Shown here piece after piece: positions 45,139-57,689 of a DNA stretch of 64,000 nucleotides (the stretch's first letter is position 1; the number at the start of each line of letters is the position of its first letter). Source of the DNA: Cinclus cinclus. Its lineage: Eukaryota; Chordata; Aves; Passeriformes; Cinclidae. Where the stretch lies: assembly GCF_963662255.1 (NCBI RefSeq), contig NC_085047.1:92759619-92823618 (forward strand), read 5' to 3'. A program made the position numbers and the translations under genes. A model generated the notes under the pieces. It had not been told where the DNA came from. It did no database searches and saw only the letters and a program-made list of their open reading frames with translations.

Positions 45139-47279
45139 GCACAGATGCAGCTAAGCTGGTTTTCTGTACAACGATAACATTTTGCTGAACAGTGAAGAAC
45201 TAAAAAGGCATTATTTTAAATAGCAGGTAATTTTATTTAAAAAAAGCTTCAAATTTTTAATTGTTATTTAATTGGTGTTGTCTGATTAGTACTGAAGAGT
45301 AAAGGATTGTGTGAAAATTCGGAGCCATTTTTGATCTTTGTGTGATCTTGCTGATCACACAGTAATTAAACAAGAGATCTCTGTGAAACCATTCTTAAAA
45401 GATCTTGAAGAAGTTACAAGCTTAATTTTTTAGTGTTATTGATATTTTAATTTTAGTAAGCCTTCTTGTCTTTTAGGACAGATACTACAAAAGAAGCATG
45501 AAGACCTGGTATTTAATTTCTGTGTAATTTGCTAAATTTACAGGGAGACAGAAAACTCAACTAAGGGCAAAATATGTAAAAAATGCTTATGATAAAATGA
45601 CTTGTATCCCTCTCCTCTTCCTGCCCCCCAAACCGCTCCTAGCTAGAGACAAAGCTAAGAATAAATTTCATTATAAGATTTCTTGCTGGATAATATGAAT
45701 CACATCTGCCATATATCTCATGTAAGAAACTCCAGGTGACTCTTCTGAAATGAATCGACCTGTATGCCATGTTCACAGCTCTCCTGATTTAGGTATTGCA
45801 GTCCATGGAGGATTAAACTATGATCAAATGTATACATTCCTGTAACCAGCTATTTCAAATTCCCTGAATTGGTGCATTCTACATAAATAAAAGGACCTGA
45901 TTTTGTGCTTTGAAATCAGTCCTTTGCCTTCTGTTTGCTGCACAATGCCATCTGACTCCTTAAAAATTGACTGATCCTTTTTCTTCATCTGCACCTGCTC
46001 TGCAGAAATATCTTCAGAAATATCACTTAGGGAAATCTTGGGCTAGTTCTGTCTGCTATGACGTTAGCTTTGCCTTCAAGAGCAAGGAAGATGTGAGGTG
46101 AAAAAAAAAAAAAGAATGTGTAATCCAAAACAAGGAGAGGGAAGTGATTCATTTGAACAATCAGTGCATTTCAATTTCATTTGACAAAAGAATGAAAAGG
46201 CTTCTAGACCAGAGTGTTGGCAAATTTCTTTCAAATAGACACATTAGCTGCTATCATCAGCCTACACAGGCTGTACACTTGCACTACCAAACCACTTAAG
46301 TAGGTGCTTTACTTTATGTTTTTTTATTGTTTTACCTACTTTGTTGAGACAATTCAGATGTATAAGTTTAGAGATCCGTGTAATTGTTTTGGAAGGGAAG
46401 CCCTATGAAGTGAATTTATTTTCTGTGAGATAAGAAAATTCAGCCTACATCATCCCCAGCATTCTTTAGCTGGAGTGAGATTTGAAAACTGCTATATCAA
46501 GGAAGCACTACTGGTTACAAATTCATGGAGAATAATGCACAGAGGGGCACATAGGTAGAGGGAAAGGCACCATTAGGTGACAATTAAGATCTGACGATGT
46601 CAGGCTCTCTCCAGGTCTCCATCAAGACTGCCTGAATCATCTCCCCTTCTGACTTTGAAAAGTGGGCAACACGTGTCAAATTCCCAAGTGTGTCACATGA
46701 AGAAATTTCTTTAACTGAAGGGAATTTGTTACTTGAAATTTAAAATAAATTTGCCACTTACTTTTCCGTTATTAAATATTGTTGCAAGCTGTTAGCTTCA
46801 AAGGTAAACCTTTTTGTCAGGATTTTTCTAGAAACCATCTCACTGTTATAAAGGGTTTTGTCTGTGTCTGTGTTTAGTATCTGTTTTCTTGAATTTCTCA
46901 GGTAAAGAGGGAAGGTGCTGTGTGCAGAGATGAGATTCATCTGGGTTGCCTCAGACTCCTGCAGTTTCACCTGGGAGGGAGAAAGTGACTGTATTTTCTC
47001 TGAAACTGGTATTTCCAAAGTGTTTACACTTGATCAGCCATACCTACCATGGCCAAGACTGAACTGCATCACTGTCTCCCAGGAGATTTCAGGACTAAGG
47101 ACTTCTCACTCCAGACCTTTCCTTGAAAGGCAGATCTCAGGAGGTTAGAAAACTGAATAGGGAAGCCAAAACAACAGACAGAACTGCCTTGGTGCAATGT
47201 ATGAGTAGTGAAGAACTGCTTTCCCAAAGGATCTTCTAGGAATAGGAGAGAAAGAGAAGGTGGACAAGGATGATAGGAA
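45139..47279. other. Unique sequence, no recognised genes
   Basis: About 2.1 kb. The first 300 bases (45200-45440) resemble the neighbouring non-coding block; the rest shows nothing recognisable. Short frames near 46758-47148 overlap on both strands. Confidence 0.35.
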
Positions 47280-47640
47280 CATGGCTTTGTACAAGAAGAG
47301 GTTAAATGGACTAGAGCTCTTTTGCTTGAGAAAGAGATGATTCAAGAGGTTTATAGATATTGAGTGAAATAAAGAAGCTAATTGGAAAATTATAATTCTC
47401 TATTTCTTTTTATACACAAGCTAGGAGGAAACGAGCAGAAGGTCAGGGAGTAAGTTCAAAGTAAGCAAGGAAGAAATTAATTGCAGAATTAACTAGCAGA
47501 GCAAAAGAGTGGAGTGCACAGAAAATGTAGCTATACAAGTCTTTGGCTTCAAGGATTAGATAAGATCATGAAAGGACAATTTATCATGGGGAACTACATT
47601 TGAGAATACCTCCTCTGCCTTGACCTATCTCTGAGCCTGT
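47280..47640 (+). mobile_element. Ancient CR1/L3-like LINE fragment
   Basis: Plus-strand sequence follows the coding-strand order of the C-terminal part of old CR1/L3 reverse-transcriptase ORFs as I remember it. It has a GGACTAGAGCTCTTTTGCTT stretch near 47309, TATACACAAGCTAGGAGG-like sequence near 47412, AAGTTCAAAGTAAGCAAGG near 47452, then GATTAGATAAGATCATGAAA near 47555 ('..aactagataaattcatggag' in the family). It is heavily diverged with no intact frame. Boundaries are approximate. Confidence 0.5.
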
Positions 47641-49039
47641 GATTTCTGAGAGGTTAGAAAGAAAGGTCTGCAGGAAAAGGAAAACAAGGACAAAACAGTG
47701 GGATTGATGGATGAGAAAATGGAAGATCACAGGCTCAAAAGTGTGCACCTGGGAAACTAGAAAGAGGCTTTACAGTTCCCACTGCTCCCTGAACATATCT
47801 GAGGTAAAAATGGATGTCAACCCCTCTGCAGGCCCAGTAAGAAAAGGAAACAGAAACTGGTCGTTCCCAAACTTCCTTCTGCTGACGGTGTGAAAGGCCA
47901 GCTTAGCTGAGGCCAGGAGAAAGTGATGGGATGGTCTTGGGGACTTATTTGGTCTCTGAGAGGGAGGAGGGCAAGAGCTTCAGGAAGCCAGTCACTGTTG
48001 GAAGCAGGGTCCTGGGCATGAGTCCCTCAGGCTGATCCTGTACAGCTATTTTTAATCTCTGCACCTGCAGTGGCACTGCTCTAGCTGTGATGCTTTTGAT
48101 ATGGTGATGAGGTACCTTCAGGAAAGCAGAAAAGCAGCCATGAAAGTTTGTCAGAAAAGACAAAGAATGAAGATAATTTAGGAGTATAGCTGAAAGCTGA
48201 CACTATCCCTTTAAACAGAGTTTTACATTCTCTAAATAATACATTGATAAATAAAATCCATCATTTCACTAGATGATGTAATGTAGGGTTAGTCTTGTGT
48301 TAAAATGACATATTTGCTCTGCTATAATTTATGTTTGTTTTTTTTTTCTCATTTCACAGGATCATTTACCTCTGTTTTCTCGGAGTTAATCATCAAGAGC
48401 CTTATCCTTCTGATAAAAAAACCATCTTTTTTTTGTTTTTCCTCACTTGTGGTAATACGTGTTCCTGTTGCAATCCCGAGGAAGGACCATTCACTCAGAA
48501 CTTCTCCATCCTCCTGTTGTCAGGAATCAGGCCAGAGACACACAGAAAGATGGAGCTGTACTACCATGCATGTTAAAAATGATTTTACTTGATAAGTGTG
48601 AAATTACATCTAATTACAAAGTTAATATAAGTGAATGTAATCAGATACTTACAATGGGTAATGACATGATATTTACAACTTATAATGATCTTGTTATTAT
48701 GCTGTATATAATGATATTATCAAAATTCCTTCTGAAGTTTTCTCCTTTTTAATTGGCCTTTTCATATAAAAGAAATTATTTTAAATGCTTTATAATATTT
48801 TATGTGAATCCTCTAAAGTCAAACACACAGGTTTAAAGCTTTATTAAAGCCTTGGCAATATAATGGCTATTTACTCTTTTAGGTTTTTTAATGAAAATAG
48901 AAAAATGCAACAGCTCTTTTTAAGGTGTGGTGCAAGAAAGCCTTTGAAAAAGTCTGATTTCCATTCTTTTTATTGTATGCCACTTGAAGAAGTGAGCAGA
49001 ATTGTTAATAAGAGGCAGCATGTGGGCAGAACCTTACCT
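47641..49039. other. Unique sequence with one strong splice-acceptor-like site
   Basis: A T-rich tract ending TTTCACAG at about 48359 is a good acceptor sequence and is followed by open reading to about 48576 in one frame (continuing the frame that starts at 48331). The peptide is hydrophobic, then Cys-rich (CGNTCSCCNPEEG), with no recognised family. A lncRNA exon or a chance match are both possible. The remainder is AT-rich and featureless. Confidence 0.25.
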
Positions 49040-49135
49040 TAGGTAGCAAATGACCTTGGAGCTATTCTCTTGGGTAAGTCATTTTACTTTTTTATGCCTT
49101 GGTTTCCCTATCTGTAAATGGGCAATGATATTTCA
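49040..49135 (+). mobile_element. MIR-like SINE relic (tRNA-derived core/3' region)
   Basis: The sequence AATGACCTTGGAGC..., then GGGTAAGTCATTTTACTTTT, TGCCTTGGTTTCCCTATC and TGTAAATGGGCAATGATA follows the well-known MIR consensus segment (gaccttgggcaagtcac..cctcagtttcc..tctgtaaaatgggg) in the right order. MIR and related CORE-SINEs were active in early amniotes, so in a bird this is a very old copy. No A and B box region is recognisable, so only the middle and 3' part survive. Confidence 0.62.
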
Positions 49136-49461
49136 TTTCATCTTTAAAGAATGTCATAATATACACATGAAAACCAACAAATATCACATGGGAAGGAAAT
49201 TAAGAATTCACAGAAGGAATGGAGACAGATTTTAATTGGAATGAAGGCGCTCCACTTTAGTAAACACCAGCCTTGCCTAATTTATGAATATTGGTGCATG
49301 TCCCCTACCCCCTTCACACAAAGCTCAGATAATTGGTCTTTGTTCAGGGAACTGCCTATGGGTTGGAATAACAGCAGGAGCTCCCTTTGTGAGTGCTTTG
49401 GGCCCAGCTCCAAAGGTCCTCTCAATACTGGCGTATTCAAGGCTGCTGCAAACATGAGGCC

Positions 49462-49612
49462 TGATTCATGTCACCCACGTTACACCACTTCTATGCCAGC
49501 ATAATTCCATTTAAAGTGATGGACTTGCTCATGCAGCATAATACTGAAGTAATTCACCTGATTTTAGTGAAATTACTCTGGCATAGAACTGGAGTCAAAC
49601 AAGGGCTGATTG
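49462..49612. mobile_element. Palindromic MITE-like relic
   Basis: The left arm 49491-49515 (CTATGCCAGCATAATTCC...) and right arm 49562-49586 are inverted repeats matching at 20 of 25 positions. Weaker complementarity extends outward to a CTGATTC/GCTGATT pair near 49461 and 49605. The words (TTACACCA.., TAATTCCATTTAAAGTGATGG) resemble a palindromic non-autonomous element that I recall as common in turtles and old in birds. The transposon superfamily is not certain. The structure is seen directly; the family assignment is from memory. Confidence 0.5.
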
Positions 49613-52600
49613 GAGACTGTAGGGCTTGAATTTTAATTGTTTTCTGAAGTCTCCTGGGTATAAAATGCTGTATTCTGACCTGTGAGCATTTGACACCTTC
49701 TCTGCATGGAAGCAAATGACTCCAGTGAGAAGGCCAATGCTTTCATCCTGCTCACCACAGGCTCATGGTGCTCTTTTTCATGTTAGGATCAAAAGGGCCA
49801 AAAAGTGGTTGCTAAGCTTGCTGACAGCACAAGAAAATCGTCCAACAGGCCAAGTCACCTTTTTCTTTACTGTGGCCAGTGAATCTGGGGCAGTTGGATA
49901 GAGCTTTTCTGATGAAGCCTCAATGATATTCTAAGACAAAGACCACATAGCAGCTCCAGAACAGGCAGCATCAGTAAGCAGTGGTCCTTTGAATCCAGAA
50001 GTGGAGTTCTAAGCCCATGGGAAGCATAGCTGTCCCTCAGTGCCTTTCCATTGATAATGACACAAAGAAATCATGCAAAAGCTCTGGCTTTTCATCATTT
50101 TACATCTTTACTGTAGTGAAATAATGAAGCCTGCCACGTAACATAGCCTATGCTGGAGATGCAAGTGTCTCAGGTAGTTAAAAGGGGAGCAAGATAGAGG
50201 CTAGGAAGCCGAGGGGCTTAACTTAACCAGTGCTGGATATCCAAAGCAGAGGTGGCTACCCATGAACAGATGAAGAGATACCTCTGACTAGGTATGGCTC
50301 ACTCTCGCATAAAGCTGATATTGCCATGCAAAGCATGAGTGGGTGCAGCATTAAAAGGAAGGAGGGAAAAGAGGTCTTGGTATGGTCGTCTGCATTCTGG
50401 GGTTGTAGTCTGAGTGATCATTAGGTTGCCTGATCCATTAGACCTTTTTCAGCAAAGGACAAAGCATGCTTGTGAAAATGGAAGGACTTCAACCACTGGA
50501 AATTATAGATTTAAATCCTTGTAGAAGCTAAGAATCAGGGGTCATTTTTGCATATAAAAGTGGATATGAAAGATGAAACAGAAAAAGAATTGTTGTCTTA
50601 TCATCACATGAGGACAGAAGGTAAAAAGTAAGACAGACATGCTCAGCAGGAATAGTGTTTTAAACACTACGTCTGCTTTTTTGCTTTCTTTTGGGTCTTT
50701 TTTTAAAAATAAATTGAGAGCATTAGTGGAAGAAAAAGACATTAAATTAGATTCTGAGGACAGAACACTTAGAAGGCTGCAAATTTTCAGATATTCTTTA
50801 TGTCAAACACCAGTTTGAATCGAGGTAAATTGTGGAGTCAGCTGCAACACATTCCCAGAAATGCTGCACCAGAAAAATGTCCTCATGATGTCAGATCTCA
50901 TGTTGCTGATGTACAAGGAAACAGTATTAATTCTAATGAACAACAGAAGAGTACTTGTATGAAACCCAGGGAACACAAGATCTCCTGTAATTCATAATTC
51001 CCCCACCAGTTCTAAACGGTAGTTTCTATAGTTTGGCACTCACAGCAGGATATTAAAGCAGCAGGATCCATCAAATTGATGTTACATTTGATCACAGTGT
51101 ACCTTCTTCTAAGGAAGGCAAGAGAGCTGGCAATGCTGTCCTTGTTCAGCAGCCCAAGATAAGAAATGCCTGAATAAAGAATATGCCAAGAAGACTGAAC
51201 ATGTTTGATATAGACTGTCCATGTGTATCCTCTGAGACTACTGACATGCAGATGTAGGCACTGAAAATAAGACAGCTCCTTCTTTGATGATTGATGATAT
51301 TACTACATGGTTTATCCATTGTTCAAGGGTCCACTGCTATAATGTTCAAAATTATTTCCATTATGGGAGGCTATACTATCTTCTTCACATCTTAGAGTGG
51401 ACATAGAAGGTGTCCATTTGTGCAATGAGAGGAGGCCATTAAGAAATATGCAAAAGAAAGGATGAAAAAGAATAAAGTAATTCACAGGAATGATAATTAC
51501 GTATGTTCTGCACATCTGTGGAAGCCTGAGCATCCTTGAAACATTTACGACACCAAGATGCAGTGTGATCAGTTGGGCCAGAAAAAAAAAAAAAAGAAAA
51601 AAGAGAAAGTTTAAAACAAACCTGAAGTGATGTCCTACATTTCCTAAAGGTCTCTTATCCTAGATTATGAATCATATTAGAAAGGAGCTAAAGTCAGCAC
51701 TATTTTAAAATCAGAAGTTCACAACACTTGTAAGAATCTGACAGGTTTGCAAAGGGATACAGATGGAATCAATTCACCTGGACAGCCAATTCAGTCCAGA
51801 AACTCAAAGGGTCTCACTGGTTCATTTGTGAGCACAAGATGAGCATCCAGTTTGACCAGGAGGAAAGTCACATGATTGAAGGTGTGAACTGCTACCAGCA
51901 GATTAGCCACAGTGACTGAGCATTTATCAGCTGTTTAGGAAGGGTTCTGAACATCAAAAATATAAATTCAAGCAGTTAGAAAGCTAAACACTGGCACTAG
52001 CATCAAATCAAGGAGTAATGAGAGCTGAGGGGATGTTGTCCTAAGGCAGTTACAGAAGTAAGAGCAGTGGACATGGTAAAGACTGCTTGAGGGGTGGCTC
52101 AAGAGAAGACCATGCAGATACTCTTTGAAGAATAGCTCCAGCTGTCATTACAGCTTTCAGGATAGTCTTTCAAGAAATAATGGAAATAATGGAAAAGGAG
52201 ACAAAATTCAGAGGGAGACAGTGCCTAGTGTAATAGATTTTCTACCCAAAAGAATGTGTTGGCTCTCACCCACTCAGAAGTATGAGGCTGAAGAGAAATT
52301 ATGGGCAGAATTCTTCAGGATAGAGCTAACGATAATGTGTTCAGTACTTTCTTTGATGGGCAATCACAACAAGTGGGAGTGAGTTACCATATTTGTTGAC
52401 AGAAAGCCAATGTCAGGGAGAAAGCTTAGTAAGTTAAATAAATTAGATTAATTCCTAGGGACAGGATGAAGTCTAACAGGAACACTGGAAGACCATGTGC
52501 ACAATGCATACAAATAACAAGATTTTCTTAACAATATAACAAGGGACCTGTTAGAAGCAGAGGTGATGCCTATTAAGTTACAAGGGAGCCTTGTATAGAA

Positions 52601-52844
52601 GGGAGGGTATATGGAAAACCTTTAAGCTACCTTTATGATGCATCCAACAAAAAAAAAAAAAGACAAATATTATTCTACCTGTAAGGTTATAGATTTTGAG
52701 TAGTGATAGAAATAGTGAATGTAATTGAACAAGATAGTTCTGTGATAAAGAACCTATGTTAAATGACTTGAATTCAAGTCTTAGCAGATACAGAAGTTTT
52801 CTACAGTAATCAGGAAAGGACAGCCACTTTTGCAAGAGGAAAAA
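49613..52844. other. Unique sequence, no recognised features
   Basis: About 3.2 kb. An A-rich run lies near 51581-51604. 51.8-52.6 kb may be further fossil LINE leading into the copy at 52.85 kb, but I cannot match it with confidence. Short frames carry no family motifs. Confidence 0.35.
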
Positions 52845-53145
52845 AAGAGCTTTGTTTGTTTAGCCAAAGAAAACAAAGGTTGAGAGAGGGAATTATTTTG
52901 CTCTACAGATATGTCAAGAGAATAAGCTTCAGAGAAGAGGGAAAGTATTTAACTAAAGAACAATATTGACATAAGAATAAAAGGCAGTAAACTAGCTCGG
53001 AATATGCTTAAGCTAGAAATTAGAAAACACTTGGGAACATCAGACCCATAGGACTTGGAAACAATCTTCCCTAAGGCTGTCTGGGCAAAAAATCCCTGCC
53101 ACTCTGCAGACAGAGACAGTGATCTGTTCATGCAATAAGATCTGC
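52845..53145 (+). mobile_element. Ancient CR1/L3-like LINE fragment
   Basis: In order: GTTTAGCCAAAGAAAACAAA near 52858, TTTTGCTCTACAGATATGTC near 52897, AACAATATTGACATAAGAAT near 52959, AAGCTAGAAATTAGAAAACA near 53010 and CTTGGAAACAATCTTCCCTA near 53054. This reproduces the coding-strand order near the C-terminus of CR1/L3 ORF2 (the 'tttagcct..acaaatacat..gacataagaac..aaattagaag..gaacagcctt' series). The copy is old, frameshifted and 3'-incomplete. Confidence 0.6.
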
Positions 53146-53749
53146 AATGCAATCAACTATGAGAAGAGGGAATCTCATTTGATGGCTCTGAAGGCATCTT
53201 TGAATCCAGTGCTAGAATATAGATGCCCTATGTTAGTATTTAATTCTATGCCTCAGCTTTATAATTTGATAATACACAGTATTTTAATTCTATTTATATA
53301 AGGAATACACAAGATTTTGTGCTTATACTCTAGTAGTTACAATATAGACTTGTTTATAACAGGTTTTCTTAGAACTAGTGTCTGTGCCTCACAAATAGTG
53401 ACTACAGTTTCCAGAACTCCTGAAAATCTAATATAATGATTTGTTCACACCTACAGTACTCTCTTGAAAATAATGGGTTTAGCACTAAAAATCACTACAA
53501 CAAGAATAAAGATTGACAGACTAATGTCACTCAGCGTTTTGATGTCTTCAGTATCGTATTATTCAGGACACAAAGCTTGCAGGTGGTAGATACAAAAATA
53601 CCAAATCCAAGCTAAAGGGAGCCACCTTCACATTCCGTTTTAGTTTATTCACAGCAAATAAAGGTTGATTCTAAGCCTTCATAACAGTCATGTGAAAGTA
53701 GACACTACTTGATACTCCAGGAAAGACAGACTTGGCCATTTACTGCAAA
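53146..53749. other. Unique AT-rich sequence
   Basis: About 600 bases with no recognised exon or repeat. Confidence 0.4.
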
Positions 53750-54030
53750 TCTATGCTTTTCTGACTGCATTATTTATAAAAATATTAATTATAAATGAGA
53801 AGCCTGCCGAGTATGGACAGAGAGCAGTGAGAAATGGAGAGATGTCCAAAGGAGGAATGTGATCAGTTTGAGAGCAGTCCTTGCTGCAAAGTGTGGCTTG
53901 CTGCTGAAAGGTGAATCCCAGCAATTGCTCTCCGTTCAGACCTGCAAGCTTTGCTCTGTCATGGAAAAGAAAGAAGCTTATCAGTTTCCTGTTGCTCCCA
54001 GGTAGGTTTCCTCCTGGCAGGGGGGTTATG
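53750..54030. promoter_or_regulatory. Candidate conserved non-coding element
   Basis: The block starts with an AT-rich AATATTAATTATAAATGAG stretch and continues with high-complexity sequence including GCCTGCCGAGTATGGACAG near 53803 and TCTCCGTTCAGACC near 53929, with isolated retained CpGs. There is no coding frame. Similar texture continues at 54230-54520 (CCCCTCGAAGATAAG, GGGGCTCATTATATG). Regulatory role inferred. Confidence 0.38.
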
Positions 54031-57000
54031 CATCAAGCCTCCTCTACATTTTCCTGACAGCTTACCATTTTGTTTCCAACATCTCTATTAGCAGCAAGAT
54101 TTTTTTCCCTCCACAGTTCTAGTTTCAACAGGTGCCAGGATTTGAACTGGTCGAAGTACAAAGATGCATTCTTTCCTAAATTGTCGCTATCACAGCCATA
54201 ACTATCGAAGTGTTGCCATTCCACTTCCTAGGTCAATTCATGGCATAAATACCCTGTCAAAGGCACAATGATTTATTCATTCCCCTCGAAGATAAGTATC
54301 ATATGGTGGGGCTCATTATATGATTGATTTCAGCTTATTTGAATGATTGCATTGCTGATGGTGGACGCAAAGGGAGGCATCAGAGTTCTGGGAACTAGAC
54401 ACATAACACCAGTGTGTTTTTCATGGGAGCACTTACACTTTAAATCTCAGTCTTCAGCTGGGTAATTCATGTCAGCTTCAGTAAGATTGCCAGAGCCCCT
54501 TAAAATATTTTTAATATTCTAAGCCAGTTTTCCTTAAAAGTGACATGAGATTTTTAGAGATCTTTGGAAATTTGTACCTGTCACTCCTGATCTCTCTGAT
54601 GGCAGTTTCACTAAGTATCTGCCTCAGTGAGATAGCAAACTCCAGGGAACAGAGCAGCCTAGGAGGAAGGGAACTTGTGTGGTTCCAGGTCTTTGCTGGT
54701 GGGAGATGGGAAAACAAGTGGATGACTTTGGCTCTGTTGAACAATCACAGTGCCCCTTTGTGGTTCCACACACCAGCAGTTATTTCAGTGCAGGTAGAGC
54801 CTTGTAAGGATATAAGCAGAGTTAAACTTTGTATTGAGATGGGAAGATTAATTTTTTGGAGGCAAGTGGAAAGTTTTTCCATATAAAATAGACAGTGTCT
54901 TGAAAGGTACCTATATGGCACATACAGCTTTAGGAATAAATGTCAGGATTTGTTCTGCACAGTAAAACGCACATGGTGTCTTGAAGAATATGTTTTAATC
55001 AGTTGTTCTATAGTGGAAGGCTAAGAACAGAGATATTTTGATGAACACATAAACTGGATATTTAAATGAAGTCCAGTGTCCTACATACCACTTCAGCACT
55101 TCACAACATCAAGCCATTCAGAAAGAAGATTATTCTTGGAGGTTGAGGGTGCACACATTCCCATTTGAGTACAGAGCTGTAGTGTGTTACTGAAGTAAAT
55201 CTCCCTGTTGCTTCCACTTGCACTTTGTTTTGTATCATGAAGCAGTCTCAGAGTAAATGAACTGGTTTCCTTTCAAATGAAACTAAACTGAAAGATCTGC
55301 TCCAGCTGTGCACCTAGAGGTCTCTGATCACAAACAGGCAGAGGACAGACAGCCTGAAGTGACTAACTGAGTTTTGGGGTAAGTGTATTTACAACCCATT
55401 CTGGTGCTGAAGAAAAGTTTGAATACAATTATTGATAACAGTTCTGCGCCCATTCTTTCTCCCTTCATGTCAAATCCTTGAGAAATTTAGCATTTTTTTT
55501 AAAGCTGCTTCCCATTTTTAAGAATCAGTAAAATGCAGCAGAACTGAACTTCAGTTAAAAAATTTGTTTTTAAATCTTTACCTGTGCACAGGAAAAAATC
55601 AAAATGTAAACTGTAAAGAACCAATGTGGAATGAAGGACTCCCTTTTTTTTTTTTTTTTTCTATTTTGGGTTCTGGACCTGCTTCTTTAAGTTTTCAGGG
55701 TCACAAAACTGAATAGTAAATTATTATAGTTTAAAAATGCACAAACAGTTCACTTTCATGCCCAGCCTCTTTTCAGGTCCTCCCCTTCTTTGAAAGCATC
55801 ATTCTGTTTGTAGTTACAGCAGCATTTCAGTAGATTTCCTGGAAATAACTTGGTTCAGTGACAGTTAAATATTTTGCAGAAACATTTTCTCAAGTTTAAA
55901 GGGATACCTGCATAAGAATGGTTTCTTGCAACTGGGTCTGACATGAAGGGACTACGCTGCTGATGCATGCAGCAAGTGATAGGATGCTGTTTACACACTG
56001 TTCTCTGGATCTTCTGATGACATTGGTTTATTTTTACCTCTCTTCCCCCAGAGTAATGGTGAAATACAGCTTTAATTCATGGATAGACATATGCAGGATT
56101 GTTGTGTTTTACGTCATGGACCATACAAAAATATTGATGTGGTTTTATCTGTTCGATCTTGAACCATTTATTATAGCTCCAGAGAACCCTGATATTAAGC
56201 TGCTCTTTGAGTTTTATCCAGGCATAATGTGCTTTCAATTGAAAGGCTGGCACTGTGAAGAAGATGCAGAGGGTGTAATCACAGCCATTACAGAGAGCCA
56301 TCAGTGGAGCCAAACCTACACTTTCCACAGTCAGCAGTAGGCAGCTAGATGAAAAGGAACTATTAGAAACCAAACCCAGTGCCCGATGTGTAATAAATGG
56401 CCACAAGAAAGCCTATTAGAGAACTGTTTCCACAAAAAGGCAAAATGCTGTTATACAGAAAAGAAAAGAAGAGGTGCTGGTTTAAAAAGGTTAACTTTTC
56501 AGGATAAACTGACAACATTGATATTGGAAGGCTGCCACTTTTACCATCACCACTTATATCTTCAAAGTCTGCCCTGCAGCCTTTGTAAAGGGGCAGAGTT
56601 TATCAAAGGGATGTCTTCATAATTCTCCCTTCTCCCTGCTTTCCTAATTTTTAATTTTATTTTTAATTTGGACATGGATTACCTTTAGGGTCATTTTTAG
56701 GTAATTTGTATTCAATGATTAAAGGAAGTCAGAGCACTCTAGGTCTTTCTCTGTCCTCCCTGCCAACAGTGCTTTGGGAAAGTGCAGCTCCTCCCACCTT
56801 CTCAGCATGGGGAAACATCAGTGACTTCCTGAGCTGAGTCTCCACAGGGAAGACAGGAGGTCAAGAACAGTGTTAATAATCACCTGCAAAAAGAGGAGCA
56901 GTAGCCAGTGGGACCAAGAATCATTTAAATTCAGTGTTTCTGAAAAGTCTCTATTAGTTCACATCTTTACATGAGAACCACTCCTTCCCAACAAATTGTA

Positions 57001-57689
57001 GAATCACAGGGTTGGGAAACACCTTGCCAGGTATTTAGCCCAAGATCTCTGTCAGGTGCACATTTTTTTGCTAAACATGCTATTTAATGTGTTCTCTAAG
57101 TCTGGCTTCTTTGATGCTGAGGTCTCTGCAAGCTCTGTAGGGGACAGAAATGATTATAGTTCTCCATGTTTAAAGAATTTCTGCCAGTTTTAAACAGTTA
57201 GTGGATGCAAACAAAACATATTCATAGTTGAGAAATCCTTCGAGAGGTGAACTTTCCCACTGGCTGGGTCCTAATGATCTCGCTCAGTATGAAGGTTTAG
57301 AGTGGGATCAAGAGAAGAAAAGGGACGAGATGAAAGGTGAAAAACTCTTCTTTTGAGATCTTAGAGCAGCACTAACAAAGCAGGCACTGCCCTGCCTAAA
57401 TATCTTTTTCCTAACATAATATGTCACCCTCAGCCCATACATGACACCATATGAGGCTTGATATTTTCCCCCCTCCCCCATTTAAAAATCAGTCACACGT
57501 CTCTTTTTATTTTTCTTTTTTTTTTTTTTTGGTAGTATGACTCAGCATCAAGCAAGTGTGCACGTGTGCACATGTGCAAAATGTATTTCAGAAGCTAACC
57601 TGAGTAATGCAATATGATTAAAGCTAGGATTCTTCAGTGGCCTCTGCTATGTGACCTGTTCTCATGGAAATTCACTGGTATTTGGATGA
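54031..57689. other. Unique sequence, no supported gene
   Basis: About 3.7 kb. Frames of 113 codons (54545-54886) and 125 codons (55963-56340) lack recognisable domains. There is a 17-base T run at 55644-55660 and a 15-base T run at 57516-57530. At 56998-57060 an AGAATCACAGGGTTGGGAAA start resembles a CR1 3' end, but the match fails after about 25 bases. Confidence 0.35.
57556..57577. repeat. Short alternating GTGCAC repeat
   Basis: Overlapping GTGTGCAC and ATGTGC units form a 22-base alternating purine-pyrimidine run containing a CACGTG E-box. This could adopt left-handed DNA; no function is visible. Confidence 0.7.

Noticed and set aside
55963..56340. 125-codon plus-strand frame
   Set aside because: No recognisable domain; Phe/Tyr/Ile-rich composition as expected from AT-rich DNA, with overlapping frames on the other strand.
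56998..57060. CR1-like 3' end (AGAATCACAGGGTTGGGAAA)
   Set aside because: The match stops after about 25 bases; the following sequence does not fit any CR1 subfamily I know.
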